In this document: positions 11,198 to 23,803 of the stretch, piece after piece
Numbering within the stretch: position 1 is the stretch's first letter
How the letters are laid out: each line of letters opens with the position of its first letter
NCBI GenBank assembly: GCA_963930655.1
Contig: OZ005613.1
Coordinates: forward strand, 8,192,501 to 8,256,500
DNA: 64,000 bases
Source of the DNA: Myrica gale
Lineage: Eukaryota; Streptophyta; Magnoliopsida; Fagales; Myricaceae
Reading direction: 5' to 3'
Notes under the pieces: model-generated
Databases searched by the model: none
Told to the model about the DNA's origin: nothing
What the model saw: the letters and a program-made list of their open reading frames with translations, nothing else
Program-made: the position numbers and the translations under genes

Positions 11198-12868
11198 AAG
11201 ATATCGTGGAGTTTGGTTTAAGCGCATACAGAAGCTTTGAACAGAGGGAAAGGAAGAAGTTAGAAGCACCAGTTAGGTCTGTGATGCAAAAGAGTGGGTC
11301 TGGGGGGGTTATTTCTACCGTCCATGTACAGCTAACAGTTGGTTCCAGATAATTAAAAGATCTTGGAATATTACAGTAAGAAAAGGTGAAAAGAATAGGA
11401 GAGAGAAAGAGAGGGCGCGCTCTTAGTAGTTATGAGTTACGAAATAAGTATTGAACTCTGTTCTGGACTTATTCAGCAACGGCTTTGTTATTCTTGGTGA
11501 TGTACTTGTGGCAGTGTGTACGAGGTAAAAGCCAAAGTTGCTTCCCTTTGATTCCTGACTCAATGAATGAATCTGCCCCATCTTTCGTGACTTTTCAGTG
11601 CTGCATGTCATTATTGTTTGGTATCCTTCTTTGACCAATTTTACACGCCCGGATAATTAATACACATGCTGTACATGAGAAATGCTCCGGCCATCGGAGA
11701 TCGATCCCATATAGAACTTATTATTAATCATCAACCACTCATACATATAGGAACATTGAGGCTTTGTCAAGTAATAATGTATAAAGTTCATGTTTTCTCC
11801 GACATATATTATATATTTAGAGAGAATTGGATTGCCGTAAGGGATTTCCAACTGTATGATTCCTTAGAATGTGAAAATTTCAAGTTCGTGGATGTAGAAA
11901 TCAGAGGTTCTTCCCCTAGCGTAATGCTACATCAAGTGGGTCCAGGAGTTTGCACAAGGGTTATTATAGTCCAAGTAAACGTGAAAAATAGAGTTTTTTT
12001 ATGATCGTGATGTGGCCAATCATGATCAATCAAACATAAAATTTTATGGTTGGTGATGTCAATTCATTATTAAAGTAGGACCACTAAGTAGAAAAATTAT
12101 TATTAATATTTATGCGAAAAGTTGCGTCCGTTCAACATTGATAAGAGCCATGGTTATTGGCTCTGGGAACTCATGGCCGGTGGAGTATTTGAAATACGAT
12201 GGTGAGCCATGAAAAATAGCCAGGAGAATTTGGTTAACTTTGGGCTTGTTATTTATGTTTTTCGGGCTTTTCCCTGCATGGATTCAACAGGCCGAAGTAA
12301 AGGGAATAGAATATTTGGCTTGACAAGTGGAATATTTCATAAATCCCTAAGTAAAGGGAAGATACAGTTAGCTTTCTTACAATTCATACTATACAACTTA
12401 AAAAGGTGAAATAACAGACATACTTTTATAGGAATCAGCATGGATGCCTTGTCGGTATTCTAATGTTTAACGGAATTGGTGGGTTCTGGCCCACTAAGAT
12501 TTTGGTCCACATTAAAGTTTGGCCCGACTAAATGCTTCTCCAGTTGGTTAAAAGAAGAAACTGACATTGAAGTCTCTAAATAGAGTGGTGTCATTTGGAG
12601 GGTAAAAGCTGCAGAGTTTTTACTTCTTTGGGAGAATGACGCTCAGTTGTGTGCCCAGTGCGGTGATCAGTTTGCTCCGGGAATTTAAAATCTGTATCTT
12701 TGACGATGGGTTTTTGTTTAAAATGGATGGCTTCATGGACGATGGTACAATCGACAACTTCTGTGGAGTGTGGATGCGTTTGTCAGTAATACCATCGACC
12801 ACTTGATAGTGACCAAACCTAGTGAGAATTCTCACAACAACAAAATTTATGACTTAAAATCATCTTAT
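11198..12868. other. MYB 3' flank and intergenic DNA
   Basis: The first few hundred bases after the stop codon are probably MYB 3' untranslated sequence; a clear poly(A) signal was not identified. The rest is AT-rich with no recognisable gene, up to the CACTA left end. Confidence 0.4.
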
Positions 12869-13080
12869 CACTACAAGGAATTAGATCTTAGGTGAAAAAA
12901 TTTTAGGTGTCAATTAAATTTTGTCACATGACAAAACATTAATTTTGTCACTTAAAATCATCTAAAAACGCCAAAATCGTCCAAACGGGTCCAAAACATG
13001 TGCAGACGTATTTGTGGCATAACGAAATCCAACTCATTGCAAATGACTGACGATACGTAGTTTCAGAAATAGTTAATTAT

Positions 13081-15190
13081 CGTCCGGACGTATAAATTCA
13101 ATGTTCGGACGATTATCTAGGTGACAAAATACAAATCATCGTAACTGAGTGACAGTTATAATCGTCACAAATTTGTAATATACGTCCGGACGGTCTTCTT
13201 ACAACGTCTGAACACACTTTACCTAATGACTAATGATCGTCACCACTTAGTGACATTCAAAATCTTCATGAATACTCACCACGATTCGGACGTGCAGACG
13301 AACATTCCAAAGTGGAAAAAACACATTGTCCGGACGCCAAAACAATGTTCGCACATGTGTGAATGCTTCTTCAGCGAATCGTGTGGTTCCACGTTGCAAT
13401 ACTTCACACACGTGATATCGACACCGTCAGGACCACTACATACCATCCGGATGGATGTGAGTTCTGGAAGATTTTCGAATCTGCCATATTTAATGACGTT
13501 GAATTTGATTGTGCCACGTGTGAATTTAACCGTTGACAAATGTCCGAACACCTACGAAAATTGTGCGGACACCTATCATGTCACATAAAACCTACAACAC
13601 TTGTCAAAATCACACTTTCATTATCTCTTATCTTAAACATTTTCACTATTTTGTGATTTGTTTCGAGATCTCTCAAACATCTTCAGGTCAAACCTTCTTC
13701 GTGACTTTGCTTTTCAATTTTTTTTTGTTTTTTAATGGATAATAAAGTTGTTTAGTTTGTGTTCATAGAATCACTGTTTGGAAGCTTCATCTGGCTGTTC
13801 GGACGTGTTGGACTACGTTCGAACACCTTGTAAATAGAAACGTTGCCATTTGACATCTGTGCAAATGTGTTATCCTTACATTCAAAAGGTTTTTGCTGGG
13901 TTAGCCATAGATCGCTCCTGGAAAAGTATTACCATGGCCGAGGCATAGATAGAGCGACCAGTTTGGGTGGACGCTATAGTAGTGGAGCTAAGACAGAGTA
14001 TTCGGGTGATAGTGGAGCTGACGCATACGTTGTACATGGATCTCCAAATCCGTTTGACCACTCTGGAGAATAATTTTGCTCTAAAGAAGTGGGGTCTGAG
14101 GGAGGAGGTGATTGCTTTGCTGAACAAACTGAGTTCCGTGATAGAACAAGTGTTCCAGTTGTATCAGTTTGTCAGTACCATTCTGATACAATTACAGACA
14201 CTCATCATCTGGAGGATAATATAGAGGAGCAGTTGGAGCATGTTCATGATGCCCTTGGACATGATCTCAACCAATCAGCTCCTCGTCGTGATTTAGACTG
14301 GTTTATGACTTATGTTTTGTTAGTGTTCGGCTTGTGATTCGGACTAGTCTCTAATTTATGTTTTTTCGCTATTATTTACTTATGCTTTGCCAGTCTCCGA
14401 CTTGTACTAGATTTTATGATTGTGTTTTCCATTTGGTATTTCGACTATGTTTGATATTTTATATTAATTATAGTTTTATTAGTTTAAATTTATTAAAATT
14501 TTAAAAGATGATTAGTACGAATGCTAAGTTAATCGAACAGTTTGTATAATTAATTATAACATATGTTTAATACAAAAGTATGCTTAACTATATATAATTT
14601 TTATGTAGTAAAAAACAGTATAAAATAAATAAATAAAGTTAAAATTTTGTGCTGAATTACATTTGGTTAGTTAAATGATTTAAATAAAATAAATTGAATG
14701 AATTAAATCAATTAAATTGGGATCCACAATCAATTAATGAATTAACTAATGTTGTATTAATCTGTTAAGTGTCTGCACGAGTAACCTTACTTTCAGACGC
14801 ATAACATTAACCAACAACAACGTCCGGACGTCTATTAATAGTCGCATGGCTTACACGTGTTTAATGAGGACGATGGTACAAAACACCTGTACGAGTCCGC
14901 ACGGTTTAACAAAACATCTGGATGCGTAAGATGAAACGAAAAGGTTGGAACAAACAACAATACCTTTGGGACATTTATATAACAATCACATGGCTTACAC
15001 GTGTTTAATTAGGATGATGGTTGAAAATAACTGTAACCGTCCAGACGTGGGGTAGAGTGTTAAGACGCGACGTGATGTTTTTTCAAACAGTTTTACAACG
15101 GTTCAAAGCATTTAATGCAGTGGAATTTCATTGGGCCACGTGTGCTTAACGCTTCTGAACGTGGGACGCCCGTCTAGACAAGTCCACTGA
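13081..15190 (+). repeat. CACTA subterminal region with CGTCCGGACG motifs, partly duplicated
   Basis: The palindromic decamer CGTCCGGACG occurs at about 13081, 13184 and 14820, with many near-variants such as CGTCCAGACG. The segment near 13480-13700 (GTGCCACGTGTG, then a pyrimidine-rich stretch) is echoed near 15110-15320 by a diverged copy ending in the splice-donor-like CAGGTAAG. In CACTA elements, subterminal repeats of this kind bind the element-coded regulatory protein; that role is inferred here. Confidence 0.6.
13940..14335 (+). pseudogene. CACTA internal coding remnant (coiled-coil-like)
   Basis: A degenerate frame reads VELTHTLYMDLQIRLTTLEN and continues with hydrophobic residues at heptad-like spacing. 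A diverged copy of this DNA lies at about 24960-25135. The function is not recognised; it may be the tail of the plant transposon protein frame. Confidence 0.45.
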
Positions 15191-16179
15191 TTGTCAAATA
15201 CGAACATATTCGAGATTTTCAGTTATACCGTGTGATATTTCCTTTTAAATCTCTCAACCCTCACGTATTTTCTTTCCAAATCTTTGCATAAAGTCCTTCA
15301 TTCGAGCCTTAATCATATCCAGGTAAGCTTTATTCGATTTTAGCAAGATTTTAGTGGTAAATTTTTTGTTTTGGAGTTTTATGTAGAAAATTTCAATCCC
15401 ATTTTTTGTATACTATAATTTGTCTTTTTGATGTATTTTTGTAGAAATTGATTGTGCTAAGTGTTAGGATTATTTTGAGTGTATTTTGGTTACATTTGCT
15501 TGTGTATTTGGGAGTGGTGGAGGTAGAGTGAGGCTACCATGGCTAAGTTAACTTGGCCGTCCTCCTCGATGTGTTCGAACGTTGTTTGTAGACATTCGGA
15601 AGCCTAATAATATCCTAAAAGGGATATATTGTCGTTTTGAAAGTGTTTGGACCCTTTATCCAAGCAGTCCTAACGCGTGTTTATATTTATTTTGAATTTT
15701 TTTCTTTGCTCTCCGCTCGGACGACGGTCGCTCGCAATTCAGACGTATTTGGTGGAAACATTATCGTTTTCACCATGGTAGAATTTTAAGTTGTCTTTTA
15801 GAATGTGTTCGGGTGCTTTATCTAAGCATTATGGACCTATTTTTATATTTATTTTGAATATTTATTTTCTTTGTTCTACGTTTGGACGATGGTCGTTCGT
15901 TGTTTGGACGTGTTTGGCAGAAACATCAACAATTTCACCAAGGTAGAATTTTAAGCTGTCCTTTATAATTATGTCCGAAAACCCAGGATAAGGCGTCAGG
16001 ACGTGCCTTGATTTCGAATGGTGACGTTTGGAAAAGTGTTTTGTATATATGCTATCCGTTTGAACAAGGGACTAAATGTACGAACAATGTCTAAAATGTG
16101 AGAATGGCTTGTCTAACTGTGCGAATGGATTTTTCTCTCATGCGAATACCTTGTGTAACTGTGCAAACACTTTTATGCA

Positions 16180-16800
16180 GCTTAAGAAAATTGAGCAAGC
16201 GTCCGCATTTCGATCTTGAGCCTTCCAACAACCAAACAGATTCTGAGCTAGCTCCAGCTCTATCGGTAGATCAGTATCGAGCGATGATTTTGTCCCACTT
16301 GATCGTTATCAAGCGGTAGATTACCTTGTCAGATTTCAACGATCTCAGATTTGAGGATCGGATACTTCCGGATGTGGTAGAGCATGCAGGGTGGGTATCG
16401 TTTCTGCAGAGGGTAGATGTTGTATCCATGGATATGGCGCCATTATTCTTCTTATGCCTAACGATTCATATCCTGGTTTGGAGGTCATAATCTGCTTTTT
16501 GAGAAAGGTCAGCCTTCTAAAGTTGAGGTATTCAAGACGATGCTAGGTTCAAATATAATTTTTTTAGAGGGAAGCAAAATGCAACATGGGCAGCTACTTC
16601 CGTTTTCGAGGATCATGTATCTGATTTTATCCTACAACATCGACCCAAAGAAGCACACGACTGAGGTTTTTTTCACCGGGTCAAGTTTATATATCTGCTT
16701 GCACGGGGGAGCCAATTGATCTAGCATCATCCTTGCGAAGGCCTAGTCACACGATATGGTTTCGTTGTTGTAAGTGTAAACTGACGCAGTTCCTACAGGT
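16180..16800 (+). pseudogene. Remnant resembling the plant transposon protein domain
   Basis: Across frameshifts and stops, translation gives pieces such as GQLLPFSRIMYLILSY followed by NIDPKKHTTE. These are reminiscent of the putative plant transposon protein domain often found in plant repeats. The frame is too broken to encode a protein. Family assignment is from motif memory only. Confidence 0.4.
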
Positions 16801-18507
16801 CGTGTTAGTATCTAAGGGTCTTAATTAGACAAAGGCGAATCCACTTGTACCGATCATCAAGACTATCCTCTCGCGTTCCATAACTGAGACACTTCGAGCC
16901 CAGACTATCCTATTCGTATATGACAGGAGTAGCCTCGCTGGACTGAGGAGCGAGATCCCTGTCAGAGCTCGACCCATGGACTTTAGGCAGAGCAATCGTC
17001 TTTTGTGGAGGATCTGAAGGTTGAGTTGAGTACGACTGTGCGAGCGGTCATGAAGCCCACCCATCAGGTGCTAAGTGATATCAGTTCTTGGCTTATGGCT
17101 CTGGAGACTAAGGTCTGCCAGTAGGACTCTTAGGGGAGGAAGGAGGTAGAGGCAGCTTAGTCTGATTTGAAGACTGCGTCATCTTCGACAAAGTTGCATT
17201 CCTTGAGGCAAGTTTATGTTATTTTGTTTGAATTATATATTGAGGAGATTTGATATAGTTTTTGTTATTTCAGTTTATTCATCCTTCGCACACCATGTTA
17301 ATTTATTAACATACTTGGATTTATATCACAGACTCACTTAGGTTTATATTTGTTATTAACACACTTTGATTATTTAAAACTTGATAATAAATTGAATGGT
17401 ATGAGTTATAAAAAATTAGGTCATTAAAAACCTTTCGTACGGCTAGAAAAGCGTACAAACAGTTTACTGTGAGGTTGAACAATGTATATGTAGAAACGCT
17501 ATAGTTTGGGGATGCAAAACAGTAACATCAACTGTAAGAAACCGTATAGATGTTAATATGTCGGTGTCGACAAAATGAAATTTTAGGCGGCATTGAATTC
17601 CCTCGAAAACTAATACAAGTAAGCATCCACATGTGCTTCAGGGCGTCCCAACGGGTTTTATGTGGTTGAAAGAGGGGAAATCGCAGACAGTGTGAAGTAA
17701 TGGGCAAAACACTTGAAAATTTGAGATTTGAGTAAGAGGAGAAGTAAGGAGCCGATTTTGGGCGTTCAATCTCGCTGAAAAGGGGGTGGAAGAAGCAACT
17801 CAAAGAAGATTTCAAATTAGTTGGTTAGTTGGTTTAAAATTTTATTTGATTTTAAGATGAAAAACATAGATTGTAGGATATCAAAAGCATATGTTTCTCA
17901 AAGTATTTGTGATTTGGGTAGACTTTGGGATGATTTACATGTTATTTTTGTGTCTGTTCATCGAAGAGCGCATAATCCGTCTGGACACTCTTGTTTGTTT
18001 CGGACGCCTTGCTAAGGGTCCGAATGCTTATATGTATGGTTCGGATACTTCTCACTCTATTTGAACTGTTGTTAGCTATTATGTTTCACGCATTCATTTA
18101 GTAGCCTTAGCCTTATTTAAGTACACAGAGTTCGGATAATGAACTTTGTGTAATTCTTGAATTGTCCAAGTCATAGACTGTATGAGTTTACAATATCCGC
18201 TATTATGACATTGTTTAGAAATTTCAATGTGAATCTCCTTTTTTCCTTCGGATACACATTCAACATTAAGGTTACACACTTGCCCTAAATGGTGGGTGTT
18301 TATGCTCAATATTGTAGCCGTGTATCTGACGACTGAGGAGAAATGCTGTCAAAATTTCTAAAGCATCAGTCACAATGGTCGGATCAATTATGTGCAGTAC
18401 GTGATATCGTAAACTTCAATGAGATACGACCTATCACCCAAATAAATTGGAGTTGAGTGTGAATGAAACCATTGTTTGCTTTATTGATTGTATTTTCGTC
18501 TTTGTAG

Positions 18508-18770
18508 GAACAATATGGATAAGTGCTGAATTTATAAGGCTGATAGAGTCAAAAATGTGAAGTATAGTGATGGTGTTCAGGATTTTAATAGTTTGCCCAT
18601 AGTTATGCAGATAGTCGTGGACTGATAAGATGTCCATGTAAGAGATGTAATAATGTGTTGTACCAATGTGTAGATGAGATGAGAGATCATTTATTCATAA
18701 GTAGGTTTGACCAGAGTTATATTGATTTGGTATTTCACGAAGAGTCAATTTCAGAACTTTCTAACCGAGT
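18508..18770 (+). pseudogene. Transposase-associated domain remnant of a CACTA TNP2
   Basis: With frame changes the DNA encodes SAEFIRLIE and then CPCKRCNNVLYQCVDEMRDH and LFISRFDQSYI, followed by VFHEE. This Cys-rich pattern is the N-terminal transposase-associated domain of plant CACTA transposases. The segment near 18540-18630 is disrupted. The rest of TNP2 resumes after the solo LTR, at about 21530. Confidence 0.75.
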
Positions 18771-18993
18771 AGTGACTTCAGAACCTGAATAGAGCAGGCA
18801 CGACTTGTCGTCGATACTCCTGCCCTAAACCGTTAACGGATTCGACGACTTGTAAATTCTGAGGGACATTTAAATGATGATATGAGAGACATGTTAGAAG
18901 ATTTTGAGATGGAAGCATGGGTTGATGGGAACGCTGGTCAAAATATGACGAGTTCTTAAACAAATGAATCAAGATCTAGAGACGAGTTTTCGC

Positions 18994-21465
18994 TGTAATA
19001 GCCCGGAAATGAAGACCTCTAGCGTTGTCTTGTATTAATGGACGCCACTATTAGACTGAGGTTACGTCCAATGAGAGGATCGTTAAAGCAACATTATTTT
19101 AAGCAAAACACAAGTACAACCTTTTATTAATACCGAAGTATTACAAAAGAGAACTCACTTTGTATAATGTACATACTACAGTACAAAAAGAACACTATAG
19201 CGGAAAAAACTAAGAAAACATAAAAACCGACATGCTGACATAGTCATTCAAGTTTGGGGTAATCCACCTATGACCCCGGTCTTCCATCATAACATTTAAA
19301 TTAGTAATGACATAGACGCGAAATGATATGACCAAAATGGTCCATCCATGTTGCATGACCTTCTTAAACTCACCTAAACATATTTCAGACATCTGCTAAA
19401 AGAATATTTAACAAACAACGGTGAGTCCAAATGACTCAGTATAGCCAGCAATTAGGAAAGCAAAATAGCATAAATAAGAACAAAATATTGAAGAAACTTG
19501 TTTCAACAATAAAATCTCCATAGAAGAAGAAAGTAAATGAAAAGACTCATTTCTTAAATATGATCTTTTTCATTTTCCATCACCAATCACCACTCCTCAC
19601 ACTCCTAGAGTGAATCATTGGGCTAGAGTGACGGGTTACCACAAGTAACCTCCATGTCTCTGAGGCATTACTCCCAGAGTAGAACACGGACCGTATCTTT
19701 TCGGCATTACTCCTAGAGTAGAATACGGTATCCTCAGAGAGGATCCCGCCTACGACAGAGAGGCCAAAATGTCACAACAAGTGAACGCATTTCTTGTGCA
19801 CAATACTGTCACGTCTTCACAGTATGCGTTAAGTATTCATGTCTCATGTCAATGCCCATATATCAAATATTCCTTTCCAACGTACAAGTTAAGTGTGCAT
19901 GTCTCATATCAACCCTCATACATCACATTTATGATGTGCAACACTTTAACTCGTTTCCATCATCACAACATTATAAAACAATTATCAAAAGAAAATGTTA
20001 TGAAGACAAAAACAACACTTTGATTTCTTGGTTAAAAATCGGCTTAATCACCATGTAGAAAATACTCATTTTGACGTAAAAAAATATTGAAATAAGAAGG
20101 AATATTTCAAAAGAAATATGTTCAAGATTTGAAAAACAACTTTTGGAAGAAATTTTGAGAAGAAACAAATCAAAGTAGAAAAACACTTTGAAAACGAATC
20201 GAACTTTGACAATTATACTTTTCCGAAAAGACGAGCTTGTTCTTCGTCAAGAACACGAAGAACATCAAGAACAATAGGAAGAATAGATCAACGCTAATAA
20301 CATCAAGAGATGTTTAGAATAAGAAATACAAGAGATTCACAATAATCATCTTAAAAACTTGAATCGAAATCAAAGATAACCAACTAAACTTTACGTCTAA
20401 TGAAGCTGAATCTTCATTAATCTTTTTTCTCCTCTTTTTCCAACTTCATTTCACTCTTGCACTCAAGATTTAACTCATAAAAATTCAGATTGAATGATGT
20501 ACTCTTCAATTGTTGAAATCTACCCCTCTTTATTGGAAAACACGGTTGGTTGCATTCTAACACGTGTCCAGCCGAGCTAGGCTAGCTTTGGTGAGTCACT
20601 AGGCTACATTTCTCTCCTCTTGACACCTATCAACCTACAGCAGCTACAAGAAAAGGCTATGGCCGAAATTCTCCTTATAGGATTGATGAGTCGCCGCCTA
20701 GGTTCACCGGTGGTCGACACCTTGAGCTTCCTAGTCATAGCCTTTTGTGTCGTGCTTCTTGCATCAATTTGTCGTGCTTCTAGCTTCGATTTGTCGTGCT
20801 TCCTAGGTGTCATCTCTATCCACAATTCATCTATATCCACAATTTATCTCTATCCACAATTCATATCTATCCTCAATTCATCTCTATCCGTAATTCATCT
20901 CTATCCACAATTTAATGGATAAGTTTCGCTAATCTTCTCAAAATTCCAGCGATGTTCACTAATCAACTTACTTACTTCAAAAAACGTCCTACTTGCCTCC
21001 GAAATATAAAAAGTCTCCAACTTTGAACCATAACCTCGTGGATGATCCCCAACATATTAAAAGAATAAAATCATATGGTTCGGTTTTTGAGACAAAAACG
21101 TCCTACTTGCTTAAAAAATTTTATTGATCCAATACGAGCTTTTTAACATTCTGAACAACAACCTAGTTGCGCGGGAACTCCAAATCTCACTAAATCATGT
21201 CCTAATCAAGGTTTCAAGACTAAAATGAACGAAGAGCTTACAAAATTAAATTGATCCAATACGTGCTCTTCAACTTCCTCAATAATAACTTAGTTGCATG
21301 TGAACTCCAATTCTCACTAAATCATGTCCTAAGCAAGCTTTCGAACTTAGTATCTCAAGTACTAAATAATCTCTCTTAGTCATCAAATATCCCCTAAACG
21401 TACTACTAATCATACACGATATTAGAAATCATATGCATGTGATGTTAAAAGCTCAGGGTATGACA
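18994..21465 (+). mobile_element. Probable solo LTR inserted in the CACTA element
   Basis: The segment begins TGTAATAGCCCGG and ends GGGTATGACA, giving the TG...CA ends and short inverted termini of LTRs. Flanking pentanucleotides are TTCGC (18989-18993) and TTCGT (21466-21470), one base apart, as expected for an aged 5-bp target duplication. No reverse transcriptase, gag or primer-binding site is visible inside. TNP2-like coding sequence lies on both sides, which supports an insertion. At 2.47 kb it is long for an LTR; a non-autonomous LTR element is the alternative. Confidence 0.6.
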
Positions 21466-21533
21466 TTCGTGTATACCAGGTTATAGGTGGATGTTGAGTG
21501 AGAGTTGTATCCCTAGTGTAAAAATACTCAAAT

Positions 21534-22080
21534 TTGTTCTTCATTGTTAGTTTACTTCATGTGAAGTCAGAGAATAATTTGACTGTAAAGGCATTTGAAG
21601 ATATGTTAGGGTTGATAAAAGATGCATTGTCCGAGGGGGAGACACTTCCTAAACCTTATTATGAGGTGAAAAAGTTCAGAAAGAATTTGGAATTTGGCTT
21701 TGATAAGATACATGGATGCTTAAATGATTGTGTACTATTTTGGAAAGAGTACAATGACTTACAAGAGTGTCTGGTGTGTGAGATTTCGAGGTGGAAGTAC
21801 AATTAGAATTGCAAGTGCTGCGGTATTTTCCCTTGAAACTGAGATTGCAACAATTGTTTATATCAAGGAAAACTGAAACGGATATGAGGTGGCACCAAAA
21901 CAACCGTGAGTTTGAAGATGGGGTGATGAAGCATCTTGCAGACTCTTCATCATGAATGGTGAATGGTTTGGTCAAGAATCTAGGAACGTCCGGTTGGGTT
22001 TGACATTTGATGGGTATGAAGGATTCAAGTTTCATGCTCTCATTTCGTTTTACAGGTCCAAGAAGTCTTAAGAATGATAT
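21534..22080 (+). pseudogene. TNP2 transposase fragment (CACTA)
   Basis: The frame at 21534-21806 encodes LIKDALSEGETLPKPYYEVK and LNDCVLFWKEY with CLVCEISRWKYN, a well-conserved part of plant TNP2 transposases. After stops, WFGQESRNVRLGL appears near 21965, the next conserved TNP2 block. The Cys pair and order agree with the family but the frame is broken many times. Confidence 0.85.
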
Positions 22081-22154
22081 CGTTGTCAACTAATAAATGC
22101 TAGATGAGTTAAAGGACTAGTGGGAAAATGGAGTGAAGACGTACGACGCGACAA

Positions 22155-22357
22155 TGTCAAGTTAATTCAAGTTGCATGCTTCTTTGCTTTGGACAATAAA
22201 CGACTTTCCTGTCAAACGGTCAGAAATGGAATATACGATGCGAGAGCATCAACAAAAGAAAGAAGAAGAGCATAAAAAGATGATGCAGGAGGCAGCAACC
22301 AAACCTAGTATAATAGCAAGAATAGAGGATGAAACTAATGGAACAACAAATGCGTGA
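22155..22357 (+). pseudogene. Chimeric CACTA coding remnant: TNP2 joined to a TNP1-like tail
   Basis: The reading frame starts with HASLLWTINDFPVK, a TNP2 motif, and then passes without a stop into EHQQKKEEEHKKMMQEA, a charged helical segment like the C-terminal part of the second CACTA protein. The junction near 22210 points to an internal deletion that removed the rest of TNP2 and the start of the second gene. Confidence 0.6.
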
Positions 22358-23133
22358 GCTGATGATATAGCACATCAGATAGCAGACATTCCGTACGACA
22401 CCTAAACAAAAATTTAGGTAGATTATGCATTTTTACTAACTGATTAGTACTTATCGATTATGTATTTTTGTTATTTATAATGAAGATTAGATATTTGTGG
22501 ACATTTTATTATTATTATTATGAGTATTGAATATATTTCTATTTGTATTATTTGCAAATTATTTTTAAATTTTTAACTAAATTAATTCAAATACATAACA
22601 AAGGGAATGAACGGTAACAAGGCCATTCGCACTGTTCTATTCTTCCATGCACACTGTCCTTAATTAAAAACCGTTCGAATATTAAGAAAACCATTCGACA
22701 GACTAAGTGTCCAACTAACGGGGTACGTGCTCGAACGATTTCTGCGGTGAAAAAAAAATATTTCTTCATAAATTAAAAAAACAGTGTGGACGTCTTTATA
22801 TTACCGTGTGCACGTTTTTATGTTATCGTGCGGACGTTTGTATATTACCGTGCACATGTATCTTCCATGAAAAAATGCATTTCGTCACATGAAACCAAAC
22901 ATTCGCACTCCTCATGCGAACGTATGAAGAGTAGGTTCATACCCCTCTTGAGAACGGATTTAGGGTACTGGGCAATGAAGATTTTGAATTTTGTCAATAT
23001 TCCCGTCCGAACGGTTATGAATGAAAAAACATGTCGGGTGACAAGTCAGTTTTGTCACCCAAAACTTTTGGTGACTAATATGCACTTTGGGTAATAAAAG
23101 TTTTTGACACCCAAAGTGCATTTTCTCATTGTG

Positions 23134-23803
23134 AACGCATGGTGAGAGACCGCTGAACATATCCAAAGTTTTTTTTAGGAGAATTGGTAAGCATTATAAA
23201 ATCAAAGAAAAATACAGGTTGAGAAAATAGAGTTCACGGCAACAGCCATTACACATTAAAGAAAATACAGTTGGAGCATAGAAGGACAGAGGAGCCAGAG
23301 TTCACGACAAACACATTAAATTCGGATGCCCCAAAAATTTATTGGGTTTTTCTTGGCCTTCAGAGCTGGTCGGCTGGAGCATAATTTCAACTTGACCATA
23401 TTAACAATCTCACTAAATTAAATACAAGGACCAACTGTCTTGTTTTGCCTGAGTGGGTTCAATTGTTCGTGGCATTCCAGATGAAGTACACAGCGGTAGC
23501 AAGCATGAGCTAACCTCGCACAGAGTTGATTTGCATTCTACCTTTACCTTTCCACTAGGAAACAACCACGATAATAACATCATCCCAGCAGTGGCGCTCT
23601 TGGGGAATTTCACATCTGTTAGCAAGGAGAAGTCAACTCCATTACACAGGACATCAATATTCTTCCCGAATAATCCCAGCAATGCAAAGTCTCTTTCTAC
23701 TGGGAAGTCAATTCCATAGTGCAAGCCAAAGAATAAACGCATGACAAGGAGTGTGACCCTTCCACCATACAATTTTGTGCAACAAAACTTTGGGTCACGG
23801 GTT
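23134..23803 (-). other. Spacer with an unrecognised 119-aa frame
   Basis: Between the two CACTA-type ends lies about 670 bp of different character. On the minus strand 23772-23413 it holds an open frame with balanced amino-acid use (for example FALLGLFGKNIDVLCNGVDF). I do not recognise a domain. It could be a fragment of a host gene or sequence captured between the elements; no start context or splice structure could be verified. Confidence 0.3.

Larger units (their letters stand above)
12869..23133 (+). mobile_element. CACTA (En/Spm) transposon, old and interrupted
   Basis: The left end reads CACTACAAGGAATTAGATC and then AATTTTGTCAC. The proposed right end, inverted, reads CACAATGAGAAAATGCAC and contains GGGTGTCAAA, similar to GGTGTCAA near the left end. 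Flanking trinucleotides do not match (TAT and AAC), so the right boundary is provisional. CACTA coding remnants lie inside: a transposase-associated domain, pieces of TNP2 and a plant transposon protein-like segment, all with many stops. Subterminal regions are rich in GTCCGGAC-type motifs. A 2.47-kb solo-LTR-like insertion splits the transposase region. Confidence 0.7.
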
